From assembly GCA_942493135.1 (NCBI GenBank), contig OW818684.1, positions 3,100,001 through 3,164,000 of the forward strand: 64,000 nucleotides of DNA. Reading direction: 5' to 3'. The position numbers were made by a program, and so were the translations under genes. Positions 44,008 to 52,400 of this stretch are shown here, one piece after another; the stretch's first letter is position 1; the number at the start of each line of letters is the position of its first letter. Below the pieces are notes generated by a model. The model made no database searches. It was not told the origin of the DNA and saw only the letters and a list, made by a program, of their open reading frames with translations. Source of the DNA: Planctellipticum sp942493135 (GTDB lineage: Bacteria > Planctomycetota > Planctomycetia > Planctomycetales > Planctomycetaceae).

Positions 44008-45471
44008 ATGAGATACGCAGCTTGGATGGTCGTCCTTGCGGGAGTGATGGCGCTCGCAAGTGACACGACGGCGGAGGCTTCCTACTTCGGGGCCGCCAGC
44101 TACAAATGTTGCCCTACAAACGCGTGCGCCCCGAGCGGCGACTACTGTGCAGGCCGGCGGTGCGGCCGCACCTGCTACCAGACTGTTCGTGAAACGGTCT
44201 GGGACACCAAGACGTACACGTGCTGCCGGACGGTCTACGACCAGATCTGCGAGCAGTGCCCGGTGACCTGCACCCGCAACGTCTACGAGACCTGCTACCG
44301 CGACGTGTGCTGCACGATCTGCAAGCCGGTCTACAACACCTGCTACCGCGACGTCTGCTGCACGATCCGCAAGCCGGTCTACAACACCTGCTATCGCGAC
44401 GTGTGCTGCACGATCCGCAAGCCGGTCTACAACACCTGCTATCGCGACGTCTGCTGCACGATCCGCAAGCCGGTCTACAACACCTGCTACCGCGACGTGT
44501 GCTGCACGATCCGCAAGCCGGTCTACAACACCTGCTATCGCGACGTCTGCTGCACGACCTACCGGACCGAGACCGAGACCTGCTACAAGAACGTCTGCTA
44601 CACCGTCTGCAAGCCGGTCTGCGAGACGAAGCAGATCCAGGTCGAATGCGGCGAGTGGAAGACCGAGACCTACACGGTTCCCGGCCCGGTGGTGCAGAAG
44701 TGCGTGTCGGAACCCGGCACCTGCGAGTGGGATCCCTGCCGCTGCTGCTGCGTGTACAAGCCCGGCTGCTGCAAGATCGTCTGCGAGCAGTGTCCGCCGA
44801 CGACCTGCTGCCGCAAAGTCTGGTGCCCGCGCACCGAGTGCCGCACGGTGACCTGCACCCGCTACGAGCAGGAAGTCAAGCAGTGCCAGGTTCCTTACAC
44901 GGTCTGCCGTCGGGTGCCGGTCTGCGAAACGAAGCGCGTCCCCTACACGACCTGCTCGTGGACCAGCGAGTGCGTGACCAAGAAGGTTCCCTACACGACC
45001 TGCTCGTGGACCAGCGAGTGCGTGACCAAGAAGGTTCCTTACACGACCTGCTCGTGGACCAGCGAGTGCGTGACCAAGAAGGTTCCTTACACGACCTGCT
45101 CGTGGACCAGCGAGTGCGTGACCAAGAAGGTTCCTTACACGACCTGCACCATGACCCGCGAATGCGTCACCAAGAAGGTTCCCTACACGACCTGCCGTCA
45201 GGTCTGTGAAACCAAGATGGTCACGAAGACCCGCTGCGTGCCGCGACAGGTCGTCGAAACCAAGACCTGCTGCGTTCCCCGCACCGTCTGCCGCCGCGTG
45301 CCGGTCCAGACCTGCTGCGTGGCCGATCCCGGCAACTGTGCTCCGGCACCCGCCCCGGCCTCGTGTGCCGTTCCGCAAGCTGCCTGTGCCGCTCCGGCCC
45401 CGGTCCCCGCTGCGGTGGAAGCCACCCCGGCTCCGGTCGAAGCTGCTCCGGCTCCGCTGCCGCCGCAGTAA
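44008..45471 (+). CDS. Secreted cysteine-rich tandem-repeat (YTV-like) surface protein
   Basis: A 487-aa exported protein; the signal peptide ends near residue 24 (TAEA). The mature protein is extremely rich in Cys, Thr, Tyr and Val. It has two blocks of 16-aa repeats: six units like VYNTCYRDVCCTIRKP and five like VPYTTCSWTSECVTKK. A Cys-rich middle (CCCVYKPGCCKIVCEQC) separates them, and an Ala/Pro tail ends the protein. Planctomycetes are known for cysteine-rich envelope proteins with YTV-type repeats, proposed to form a disulphide-crosslinked wall layer. The ATG has AAGGA 7 bp upstream. The gene is flanked by its own leader and terminator, consistent with strong independent expression. Confidence 0.9.
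   Translation: MRYAAWMVVLAGVMALASDTTAEASYFGAASYKCCPTNACAPSGDYCAGRRCGRTCYQTVRETVWDTKTYTCCRTVYDQICEQCPVTCTRNVYETCYRDVCCTICKPVYNTCYRDVCCTIRKPVYNTCYRDVCCTIRKPVYNTCYRDVCCTIRKPVYNTCYRDVCCTIRKPVYNTCYRDVCCTTYRTETETCYKNVCYTVCKPVCETKQIQVECGEWKTETYTVPGPVVQKCVSEPGTCEWDPCRCCCVYKPGCCKIVCEQCPPTTCCRKVWCPRTECRTVTCTRYEQEVKQCQVPYTVCRRVPVCETKRVPYTTCSWTSECVTKKVPYTTCSWTSECVTKKVPYTTCSWTSECVTKKVPYTTCSWTSECVTKKVPYTTCTMTRECVTKKVPYTTCRQVCETKMVTKTRCVPRQVVETKTCCVPRTVCRRVPVQTCCVADPGNCAPAPAPASCAVPQAACAAPAPVPAAVEATPAPVEAAPAPLPPQ
44281..44568 (+). repeat. Six 48-bp tandem repeats in the cysteine-rich gene
   Basis: Units begin at 44281, 44329, 44377, 44425, 44473 and 44521. The first (ETC..ICKP) and last (..TYRT) diverge, and the inner four encode identical VYNTCYRDVCCTIRKP. 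The inner units differ only by silent changes such as TAC/TAT and GTC/GTG, which alternate between neighbours. Confidence 0.95.
44938..45177 (+). repeat. Five 48-bp tandem repeats, second block
   Basis: Units begin at 44938, 44986, 45034, 45082 and 45130. The first four encode VPYTTCSWTSECVTKK, and the fifth has TMTRE in place of SWTSE. DNA identity between units is very high, so copy-number change by recombination is likely. Confidence 0.95.
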
Positions 45472-45502
45472 TGGTCCGACGGGACTGATCGCCTGAATCC
45501 GG

Positions 45503-45537
45503 AGGCGGGGGAGACTTCTCAAGAGTCTCCCCCGCCT
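45503..45537 (+). terminator. Intrinsic terminator after the cysteine-rich gene
   Basis: A perfect 14-bp stem AGGCGGGGGAGACT (45503-45516) and AGTCTCCCCCGCCT (45524-45537) with a 7-nt loop is followed by TCTTT. It starts 31 bp after the stop codon. Confidence 0.85.
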
Positions 45538-45656
45538 TCTTTACGTATCATGCGGCCAAGCGACCGTTGGCCGTTCCATCGCCGTGGGAAGACCGCGCCC
45601 ATCGCGGGCTCCGGGCGTGCCACCCGACGGGAGAACTCCGTCCGATTGAAAGATTC

Positions 45657-45677
45657 GGCCGGCGGAGCCGGCCCTAC
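45657..45677. repeat. REP-like palindrome supplying a stop codon
   Basis: GGCCGGC, loop GGA, GCCGGCC, then CTAC. Its CTA (45674-45676) is the reverse complement of the TAG stop of the minus-strand isomerase gene, so the element abuts and fixes the end of that protein. Confidence 0.7.
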
Positions 45678-46522
45678 GGTCGCTCTTCTTCCGCTTTCAG
45701 CAATCCGCTCAAGAATTCGAACGACTCGCGCAGCACTTCCGGCGCCATGTGGCTGTGCCGGCTCAGTTCGACGTGTACGCCCCCCGCGTAGCCGATCTCG
45801 TTCAGCGCCCGGATCGCCGGCGGGAAGTCGATGGTCCCGGCTCCGAACCGCAGGTGCTCGTGGACGCCGCGGACCATGTCTTCGATGTGGACGTTGAGGA
45901 GCTTCCCCCGCCATGCGCGGATGTGGTCGGCGATGGACCCTTCCTCGACGCAGTGGACGTGTCCGATGTCGAGCGTCAGTCCCAGGTCGTCTCGTCTCAG
46001 CCGCTCTCCCAGCTCGCGGAACTGCGCGAACGTCTCGATGAACATCCCCGGTTCCGGCTCGAAGGCGAGCCGCAGCCCTTTCGCTGCTGCGTAGTCCAGC
46101 ACTCCCGGCAGACTCGACGTCAGGCGGGTCCAGACATCCTCCGCTGGAGCGTCGTCCCGCAGCACGCCTGACCAGCACGAAACGGCGGTCGAGCCGAGAT
46201 CGTGGGCGATGTCGATGCAGCGTCGCAGGAAGTCGATCCGCCCGGCCCGATCCGACTCCTTTGGGCTGACCAGCGTCGGTTCGTGCTTCTGCCGGGGATT
46301 CAGCAGGAACCGAGCGCCGGTTTCCACGACGGACGTGAATCGATACCGATCCAGCAACCGCCGCATGCGATTGACGTCGTCGATCAGCTTGGGCGAGAAC
46401 GGGTTCAGACAGTGATGATCGATGGTGATCGCCACCGACTGGTATCCCACTGCCGCCATCAGTTCCAGGGCCTGATCCCAGCGATGATCGGACAGTCCAT
46501 TGGTGTTGTAGCCGAGTCGCAT
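45674..46522 (-). CDS. Second sugar phosphate isomerase/epimerase family protein (TIM barrel)
   Basis: A 282-aa xylose-isomerase-like TIM barrel, distinct from the one at 42.6 kb. Likely metal ligands are E in LAFEPEPG, D and H in LTLDIGHVH, H in VHIEDM and E in VHVELSRH. Start ATG 46522 is where the barrel begins (RLGYNTNGLSDH); upstream in-frame sequence is low-complexity repeat. The closest recognisable relatives are sugar epimerases and inosose-type enzymes, but the substrate cannot be told. The stop codon lies in a REP-like palindrome. Confidence 0.88.
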   Translation of the reverse strand: MRLGYNTNGLSDHRWDQALELMAAVGYQSVAITIDHHCLNPFSPKLIDDVNRMRRLLDRYRFTSVVETGARFLLNPRQKHEPTLVSPKESDRAGRIDFLRRCIDIAHDLGSTAVSCWSGVLRDDAPAEDVWTRLTSSLPGVLDYAAAKGLRLAFEPEPGMFIETFAQFRELGERLRRDDLGLTLDIGHVHCVEEGSIADHIRAWRGKLLNVHIEDMVRGVHEHLRFGAGTIDFPPAIRALNEIGYAGGVHVELSRHSHMAPEVLRESFEFLSGLLKAEEERP

Positions 46523-46550
46523 GTCGGAAGGGGTATCCTTGGGAGAGCCA

Positions 46551-46576
46551 AGAGTTGAGAGTTGAGAGTTGAGAGA
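46551..46576. repeat. GAGAGTT short tandem repeat
   Basis: AGAGTTG-AGAGTTG-AGAGTTG-AGAGA, three and a half copies of a 7-bp unit, lie in the leader between two minus-strand genes. The unit is a candidate for slippage. Confidence 0.8.
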
Positions 46577-46669
46577 CAGAGAATGCATCCGGGCAGTGTT
46601 GTCTTGACTCGGACCCACGCTCTGGCTGGGAATGTCTCTTGGCAACGCTCCGCGTTGCGTCAGAATCGA

Positions 46670-49600
46670 CTACGGCAGCGCCTTTGCCGCCGCTTCGCGC
46701 ACTGCTGCATCTGCATGTTGTCGCAGGGCTGCGATGCGATTGTCGCGGAGTTGTTCGCGTGTCACAGTTCCCGCTTTGACGGCCTCCAGCAGGGCCAGGC
46801 ACCGGTCGGGAGTCCGGAGCAGGCCGTCCAGGGCAAGCTCGCGATTCTGCTGCGGAGCATGGGACAGCAGCCCCACCAGCAGCGCAGTCACCTCCGGCGC
46901 CGGCACGTCGATCGAGCCGCTGACAGAGCCCATCTGCAGTTCCGCGTGCGTTCCCTTTGCAGCGTACCTCGTCAGCGACGCCTGCGCCCGTTCCCAGCCC
47001 AGCAGGGGCAGCATTCGCAGGGCGTCGTAGCGCGTCCCTGTCGGCACCTTGTCGTTGTCCGCCATGACGAGGGACAGCTCCAGGCTCCGCTGCCAACGCG
47101 CCCGCAGGACGTCCTCGCCGGCGAGAAGTTTTGCGAATCGCTCGCCGGGCCAGACATTGAGCATGCTGACGCCGTTGATGAGCCCGCCGCCGATGACGAC
47201 GGCCTGCCAGTCCCGAAGCGGCTCTCCGTCGCGTGGCAGAGTCACTTTCAGAATCCCGACCAGTTCGGCGTCCTGATTTCGCTTCCCTGCGGCGATGGCG
47301 ATTCGCCAGATCCACGGGATTCGTCGGTACTCTTCGGGCGTCCCCGGCTCCATCGTCGCGCCCAGCACGGCAATCATTGCGGCCGAGTGCTGGGGAAAGT
47401 CGGCGATCAGCTTCTCCCGCTGGTCGCGGGGATGAGCATCATCGATGAGAAACCGCGCCATGGAGGCGGGATCGCCGGGAATCACAGCGGCTGCCGCCAG
47501 GGCGCCGCCGGCGCTCGGCGGTCGTCTTCCGGGCGGCGTCAGGGCCACCATTCGCAGATCCAGCAGAGCGCCGTCCAATCCACCTCCGGCGGGTTGGACG
47601 CGCACGTGATGCGATCCTGCCGGCAGCGTCACGCGACCCAGCTTTGACAGGCGGTACTGATTCCAGCCTCCGGTCGAGGCGACCTTCTGCGTCAGTGTGG
47701 CGTCTCCGACCGACAGCCCGAGCAGGTTCCCGGCGACGGTGGCGTCGCAGGCGGCATCGACCCAGATGTCGAACTCGCCTGCTTGCGGAATCTCGCAGGT
47801 CCAGATGACGTAGTCCTGCGGCGAGTGCCAGTAGCCGATGTTGCCGAATTCCTTTTCATACGTGATCTGATCGCCGTAGATTGCGGCCTTCGCCGCCGTC
47901 AGCACGACGATTCCGTCGGCCCCCGGCTTGACGACCGTCGGCTGATTGCCGGGCAACGACTTGGGGGGTGACTGCAGTGACGAGAGCCATGTCTGCAGGT
48001 CGGCCAGGGCGGCTGGCGAGACGTCCTTCTCGAATCCTTCCGGCATCAGCGAACGACCGGAGTTTTTCAGCTCCTCGACTTCGGTTCGCAGGACGCTGTG
48101 AAACTTTCCGTCGGCGGAAGCGACCTTGAAGCCTGCGGCGGCTTCTTCCTGAATCATCCCGCTCAGCACGCGCCCGTCATCGAGGGCGATTGCATAGTTG
48201 TGGTAGCGTGGATCGACGGCCTGATTGGGGTCCAGCACCGCGGTCACCAGTGCGGAGAAGGGCTTGGTGCTGTAGGGGGACAAGTCCGGCCCGATCGCCT
48301 GCCCGACATCCTGCAGCCGATGGCAGGTTGCGCAGCGCTTGGCGAACAGTTCCCGCCCCTGCTGCGGATTTCCCGCGTCCGTCGCTTCCGCCAGGTAGCG
48401 CTGAATCAGCTCCTTCCGGTCTGCGGAGCCGGGCAGAGTCAGCAGCTTCGCCGCCCGTTCCCGCAGTGCGACGGTCGGATGCTCCAGCAGTCGCTGGCGG
48501 ACGGCCGTCTCCAGTTCGCCCGCCTGGATCGCCTGCCCTTCCATCGCGGTCAGCAGCTGACCGGTCCACGCAGGCCGGCTCAACAGAACCCCCAGGATCT
48601 CGCCGCGCCGAATCGGGCTCAACTCGCCCCAGTGCGCCAGCAGGACGTGGGCGACTTGATCGCCGGGTTGGCGCGAGAGCCCCGCGATCGCCGCCTGCTG
48701 CAAACCTCCCGGTGTCTGCGGCGACAGGAGTTGCCCCAGCAACTCGACGTCTTCCGCATGACCACCCGGCAACACGGCGACCAGTCGCATCGCCGCGAGT
48801 CGCAGACTTTCGGCGGCGCTGGCGCTGGCAACGGTCGACCGAGCTGCGGCGACCACCGACTCCCAGTGTCCTCGATCGGCTTCCGGCAGGAGATCCTCGA
48901 CGGATCGAGACTGTCGAGCGAGGATCGGCAGGATTTCGGACAGCGAGCGGAACTGGTCCGCCTGCCGTTCCGGGGCCACGGGTCGACAGATTCCGGCGAT
49001 GACCGGTCCGAGCGCTGCGGGGGGGGACAACGCCGCCACCTGCGCCAGCAATGCCTTCCGCAGCGTGGCCGGAGTCTCCCCCGGCTGCGTCAGCGCGGCC
49101 TGATAGACGGCCGCTGCAGACTCCGCCGTCAATGAGCTGAGGACGCCAGCCACCAGGTACGAGTCATCCGCATGCTGCCGCGCCAATCGCGCCAATGCGA
49201 CCGCGGCTCGCGGATCGCTGCTGTTACCGAGCGAGTAGGCAATCTGCAACTGCACCTGCCGGTCGGGATCGCTCGCCCGTCCCAGCATGGCGTCGAGCAG
49301 GGGACCGTCTTCCTTGAGTCGCGACGCCACAATTCGCACCGCCTGACGCCGCACGCCTGGATGACCATCGGTCAGCGTTTGAGTCAGAAGCTCGGCCGAC
49401 AGTTCGCCGAGCCGCTCCAGCACGCACAGGGCCTGCATCCGCACGACGGGTCGGTCCGCGTTGCGGACGAGGGCCGCCAGATCGTCGGCGACTCCGCCTT
49501 CCTGATTCCAGACCAGGAGCTGCTGCGCCATGTCGCGCTGCCAGCCGTTTGGCGAATCGAGCGCCGCGACCAGTCCGGGGCCGTCCAGTTCCGCCAGTCG

Positions 49601-52159
49601 CAACCATTCCCGGGGCGTCTCTCCTCGCGGCAGAATCCGGTAGAGACGACCGCGATCGGCGCCGGCGCGGGGATCCAGTTCGGCCAGAGTCTCCGGCGGA
49701 ATCCAGATCGGATGTTCGATGACGAACCGGTACATGTCCACGATCCACAGGGCGCCGTCCGGACCCGTTCGCGCCTGCACCGGACGAAACCACGGATCGG
49801 TCGAGGCGACGAATTCCGCCTGTTCCTCGCCCGGCGCGCGCACCCCTTGGAACACGACTCCCATCGGCGACAGCACTCGCCGATGAACCAGATTGTTGAC
49901 CGGCTCGCAGGTGAAGGAGTTCCCGGCGAGACCGGCACCCAGCAGATCATCGCGATAGATCCCCAGCCCGCAGGCCGCCGTCGCCCGACCCGCCGGACCG
50001 GACAACTTGAAGCGAATCGTTTCCGAAATCGGGAAGACCTGTCCGGCGTCTCCTCCTGTCGGCACGGAGACGGCCATGGCCGGCGGCTGGAAGTGGGGGT
50101 TCCGTCGCAGCGCCGCTTCGTCCATCGGATAATGCAGCACGAACTGGCTGTTGTTGCAGCCGAACCAGTCCCCCCAGTCGTTGCGTACCCGTCCCTGCTG
50201 GGTGGCGCCGATCGCCGGTTCGATCACGCCGCGATCCGGATCGATCCGGAAATCCCGACGTCCGAGGGAAACCACGTTTCCGGTCTTGTGACAGGTGATG
50301 TCGCCGCCAAACAGACCGGACGAACCGTAGACCCAGCCGTCGAGGCCGTATTCCAGGCTGTTGATGCGCGCCTGATAGTTGTGCGTCGCGAAGCCCGAGA
50401 AGAGCTTCTGCACGTCGTCCGCACGGTCGTCGCCGTCGGTGTCGCGGGCGAACAGAATGTCAGGCGCGGCGCAGACCAATACGCCGTCGCGCCAGACGGT
50501 GACGCCGGTTGGAAACGGGATCCCTTCCAGAAAGACTTGCGCCCGGTCGAACCGGCCGTCGCGGTCATCGTCGTGCAGCACCCGCACCCGGCCGCCCGGG
50601 CTGAACTGGCCGTCGGCGCCGGCGGGATAGTCGTACATCTCCGCAACCCACAGTCGTCCGTCGGGCCCGAAGTCGACCGCCACCGGACTGACGACCAGCG
50701 GTTCTGCGGCGGCCAGCTCAGCGACATACCCGTCGCGCAACCGCAGCGCCGCAATCGACTGAGCCGGCGAACGCGGCGGAATTCCCTGCGTCCGGCCGGT
50801 TTCGACCGGCGGTGCGAACGTTGCGTCGAGCTGCCTGCGGACGGTGCTGACGATCGGCTGTTCGAGACCGGGTGCGTAGGGGCCGGGCAGGTCGTAGTAG
50901 ACCATCGCTCCACCTCCTTCGTACCCCCCCTCTGTCAGGATTCGTTCGGAAGGGACGTAACCGGGGCAGGCATTGGCGTAGGCGTTGATCCACAGCCGCC
51001 GGCCGTCCAGCTCCTTCTTCAGCCGCTTCGAATAATCGACGACCACCTCTCCCGGCAGAAAGACCATCGCGAGCGAGTCGCCGAAACTCCAGGTCTGAAT
51101 CGGGTAGCTGACCTTCGTCAAGAGCGCCTCGCCACGATCCAGCCGGGCCAGTTGCGTCCGGGCGTGATGCCCAATCGCGTTCTGCAACTCGGCCCGCTTC
51201 TCCCACTCCTCGCGCGTCGGATGCTGAGCAAACGCCAGATCGATCCGCTCCCATTGCGTGTTCAGCGGACCGGTCACCGGCGTCAGCGGTCCCTGCAGCA
51301 GTCGATGGACCTCGGCGGCGATCTCCAGGCCATGCCGGTCCGCCACCTCCCACTTGTCCCCGACGACTCCTTCGAGCGGGTTGGCGTCGGCGCCGCAGCC
51401 GACGGAGACCAGCGCCACGCACTTAGGGTTCTGGCGCTCGATCTGCTCCATCGCATAGCCGGCCCAGTCGCCGCTGATCCGGTTGTCGGACAGGCAGACG
51501 CAGTGGCAGGCATAATTGACGTAGACGGCGCGCAGCCGTCCATAGATATCCCGCACGGCCAGCAGGGGTAGGTCGTGATCGACGGGGCCGTCCTTCGTCC
51601 GACGATTCTTCGCGAACTTCACCTGGCCCAGGCCCCACGACAGTTGCGAAGGTTGCCGGTCCTTGAGGGCGGCCAGACTGACTTCGATCAGGTTAACGAG
51701 GAACCAATCTGAGTAATGGTCGATATGCTCTTGATGTTCGAGTGGGATCGGCACCCCGAACAGCGTGGGCGAGAGCCGGTTAATCATCGGTGCGGAGTGG
51801 GTATGCGTGGCGGTGACGGCTAGGCGATCACGACGAATCCCGGCCTTTTGCTGAAGGACGTCCCTTAATCGCTCGGCGACCGCATCGGGGATGCCGAGCG
51901 TGTCGACAGTGATGAGCACCGCCGGCCCGTCCGCGTCGCTGCCGACGGCCAGGGCTTTCGCAAAGATTCGCTGCCGGACGCCGTCGGACTCTTCGCGGCG
52001 GAAGCCGAAACCGTTGAGGCGGACCGGGTAATCGGGCGTGATATCCGCCACAGCGACCCCGACCGGAATCGGAGCATTGGCCGACTGAGCCGGTTCGGCG
52101 GCATTGGCTGAAATGGCTGACGCACTCAGCGCGCCGAGCGCAATCCACAGACGCAACAT
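46670..52159 (-). CDS. Giant exported fusion: ceramidase-like, propeller, HEAT, cytochrome c
   Basis: One uninterrupted 1829-aa protein. After a signal peptide (1-20) comes a neutral/alkaline ceramidase-like domain (about 28-445). It has VGVAVADITPDYPVRLNGFG, the active-site-type THTHSAP (118-124), CHCVCLSDNRISGDWAG and GCGADANPLEG. A PVC-type membrane-bound-dehydrogenase beta-propeller follows (about 470-845; FGPDGRLWVAEMYDYP, GDDRADDVQKLFSGFATHNYQARINSLEYG, GPDGALWIVDMYRFVIEHP). Next come HEAT-like repeats (855-1260) and a haem c domain with CATCH at 1276-1280 and a possible Met ligand at about 1372. A CBM6-like jelly roll (about 1415-1545) and a second helical region to 1829 finish it. Members of the propeller family normally start at the propeller, so the ceramidase-like front is unusual. 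The ATG has a GAGAG ribosome site. Confidence 0.92.
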   Translation of the reverse strand: MLRLWIALGALSASAISANAAEPAQSANAPIPVGVAVADITPDYPVRLNGFGFRREESDGVRQRIFAKALAVGSDADGPAVLITVDTLGIPDAVAERLRDVLQQKAGIRRDRLAVTATHTHSAPMINRLSPTLFGVPIPLEHQEHIDHYSDWFLVNLIEVSLAALKDRQPSQLSWGLGQVKFAKNRRTKDGPVDHDLPLLAVRDIYGRLRAVYVNYACHCVCLSDNRISGDWAGYAMEQIERQNPKCVALVSVGCGADANPLEGVVGDKWEVADRHGLEIAAEVHRLLQGPLTPVTGPLNTQWERIDLAFAQHPTREEWEKRAELQNAIGHHARTQLARLDRGEALLTKVSYPIQTWSFGDSLAMVFLPGEVVVDYSKRLKKELDGRRLWINAYANACPGYVPSERILTEGGYEGGGAMVYYDLPGPYAPGLEQPIVSTVRRQLDATFAPPVETGRTQGIPPRSPAQSIAALRLRDGYVAELAAAEPLVVSPVAVDFGPDGRLWVAEMYDYPAGADGQFSPGGRVRVLHDDDRDGRFDRAQVFLEGIPFPTGVTVWRDGVLVCAAPDILFARDTDGDDRADDVQKLFSGFATHNYQARINSLEYGLDGWVYGSSGLFGGDITCHKTGNVVSLGRRDFRIDPDRGVIEPAIGATQQGRVRNDWGDWFGCNNSQFVLHYPMDEAALRRNPHFQPPAMAVSVPTGGDAGQVFPISETIRFKLSGPAGRATAACGLGIYRDDLLGAGLAGNSFTCEPVNNLVHRRVLSPMGVVFQGVRAPGEEQAEFVASTDPWFRPVQARTGPDGALWIVDMYRFVIEHPIWIPPETLAELDPRAGADRGRLYRILPRGETPREWLRLAELDGPGLVAALDSPNGWQRDMAQQLLVWNQEGGVADDLAALVRNADRPVVRMQALCVLERLGELSAELLTQTLTDGHPGVRRQAVRIVASRLKEDGPLLDAMLGRASDPDRQVQLQIAYSLGNSSDPRAAVALARLARQHADDSYLVAGVLSSLTAESAAAVYQAALTQPGETPATLRKALLAQVAALSPPAALGPVIAGICRPVAPERQADQFRSLSEILPILARQSRSVEDLLPEADRGHWESVVAAARSTVASASAAESLRLAAMRLVAVLPGGHAEDVELLGQLLSPQTPGGLQQAAIAGLSRQPGDQVAHVLLAHWGELSPIRRGEILGVLLSRPAWTGQLLTAMEGQAIQAGELETAVRQRLLEHPTVALRERAAKLLTLPGSADRKELIQRYLAEATDAGNPQQGRELFAKRCATCHRLQDVGQAIGPDLSPYSTKPFSALVTAVLDPNQAVDPRYHNYAIALDDGRVLSGMIQEEAAAGFKVASADGKFHSVLRTEVEELKNSGRSLMPEGFEKDVSPAALADLQTWLSSLQSPPKSLPGNQPTVVKPGADGIVVLTAAKAAIYGDQITYEKEFGNIGYWHSPQDYVIWTCEIPQAGEFDIWVDAACDATVAGNLLGLSVGDATLTQKVASTGGWNQYRLSKLGRVTLPAGSHHVRVQPAGGGLDGALLDLRMVALTPPGRRPPSAGGALAAAAVIPGDPASMARFLIDDAHPRDQREKLIADFPQHSAAMIAVLGATMEPGTPEEYRRIPWIWRIAIAAGKRNQDAELVGILKVTLPRDGEPLRDWQAVVIGGGLINGVSMLNVWPGERFAKLLAGEDVLRARWQRSLELSLVMADNDKVPTGTRYDALRMLPLLGWERAQASLTRYAAKGTHAELQMGSVSGSIDVPAPEVTALLVGLLSHAPQQNRELALDGLLRTPDRCLALLEAVKAGTVTREQLRDNRIAALRQHADAAVREAAAKALP

Positions 52160-52400
52160 GGCACTCTCGCAATCGATTCAGGGAAATCGGGACTTGCCGG
52201 CCGCGGTGGAGTATTTCTGAGGGGGGGACGTCAGCAGTGCGGGATCATAATATGGCAGTCTCTCGCATTCGCCGACCGCCGGGCAAGCTCCGCCATCGCG
52301 AATTGTCCCGTTGGCCGGCTGAATTCTCGATCAGAGGGCTTCCATACGGACCGGTCCGGCTATCGCGGACCGGCTCCCGCCGGCCGCCCGATCAACGCTC

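Noticed and set aside
44281..45177. Regular 48-bp repeats as a CRISPR array
   Set aside because: The repeats are directly adjacent, without unique spacers, and translate in frame to a cysteine-rich protein.
49172..51571. 799-aa plus-strand frame opposite the giant fusion gene
   Set aside because: Antisense shadow; the minus strand has continuous domain-rich coding sequence.
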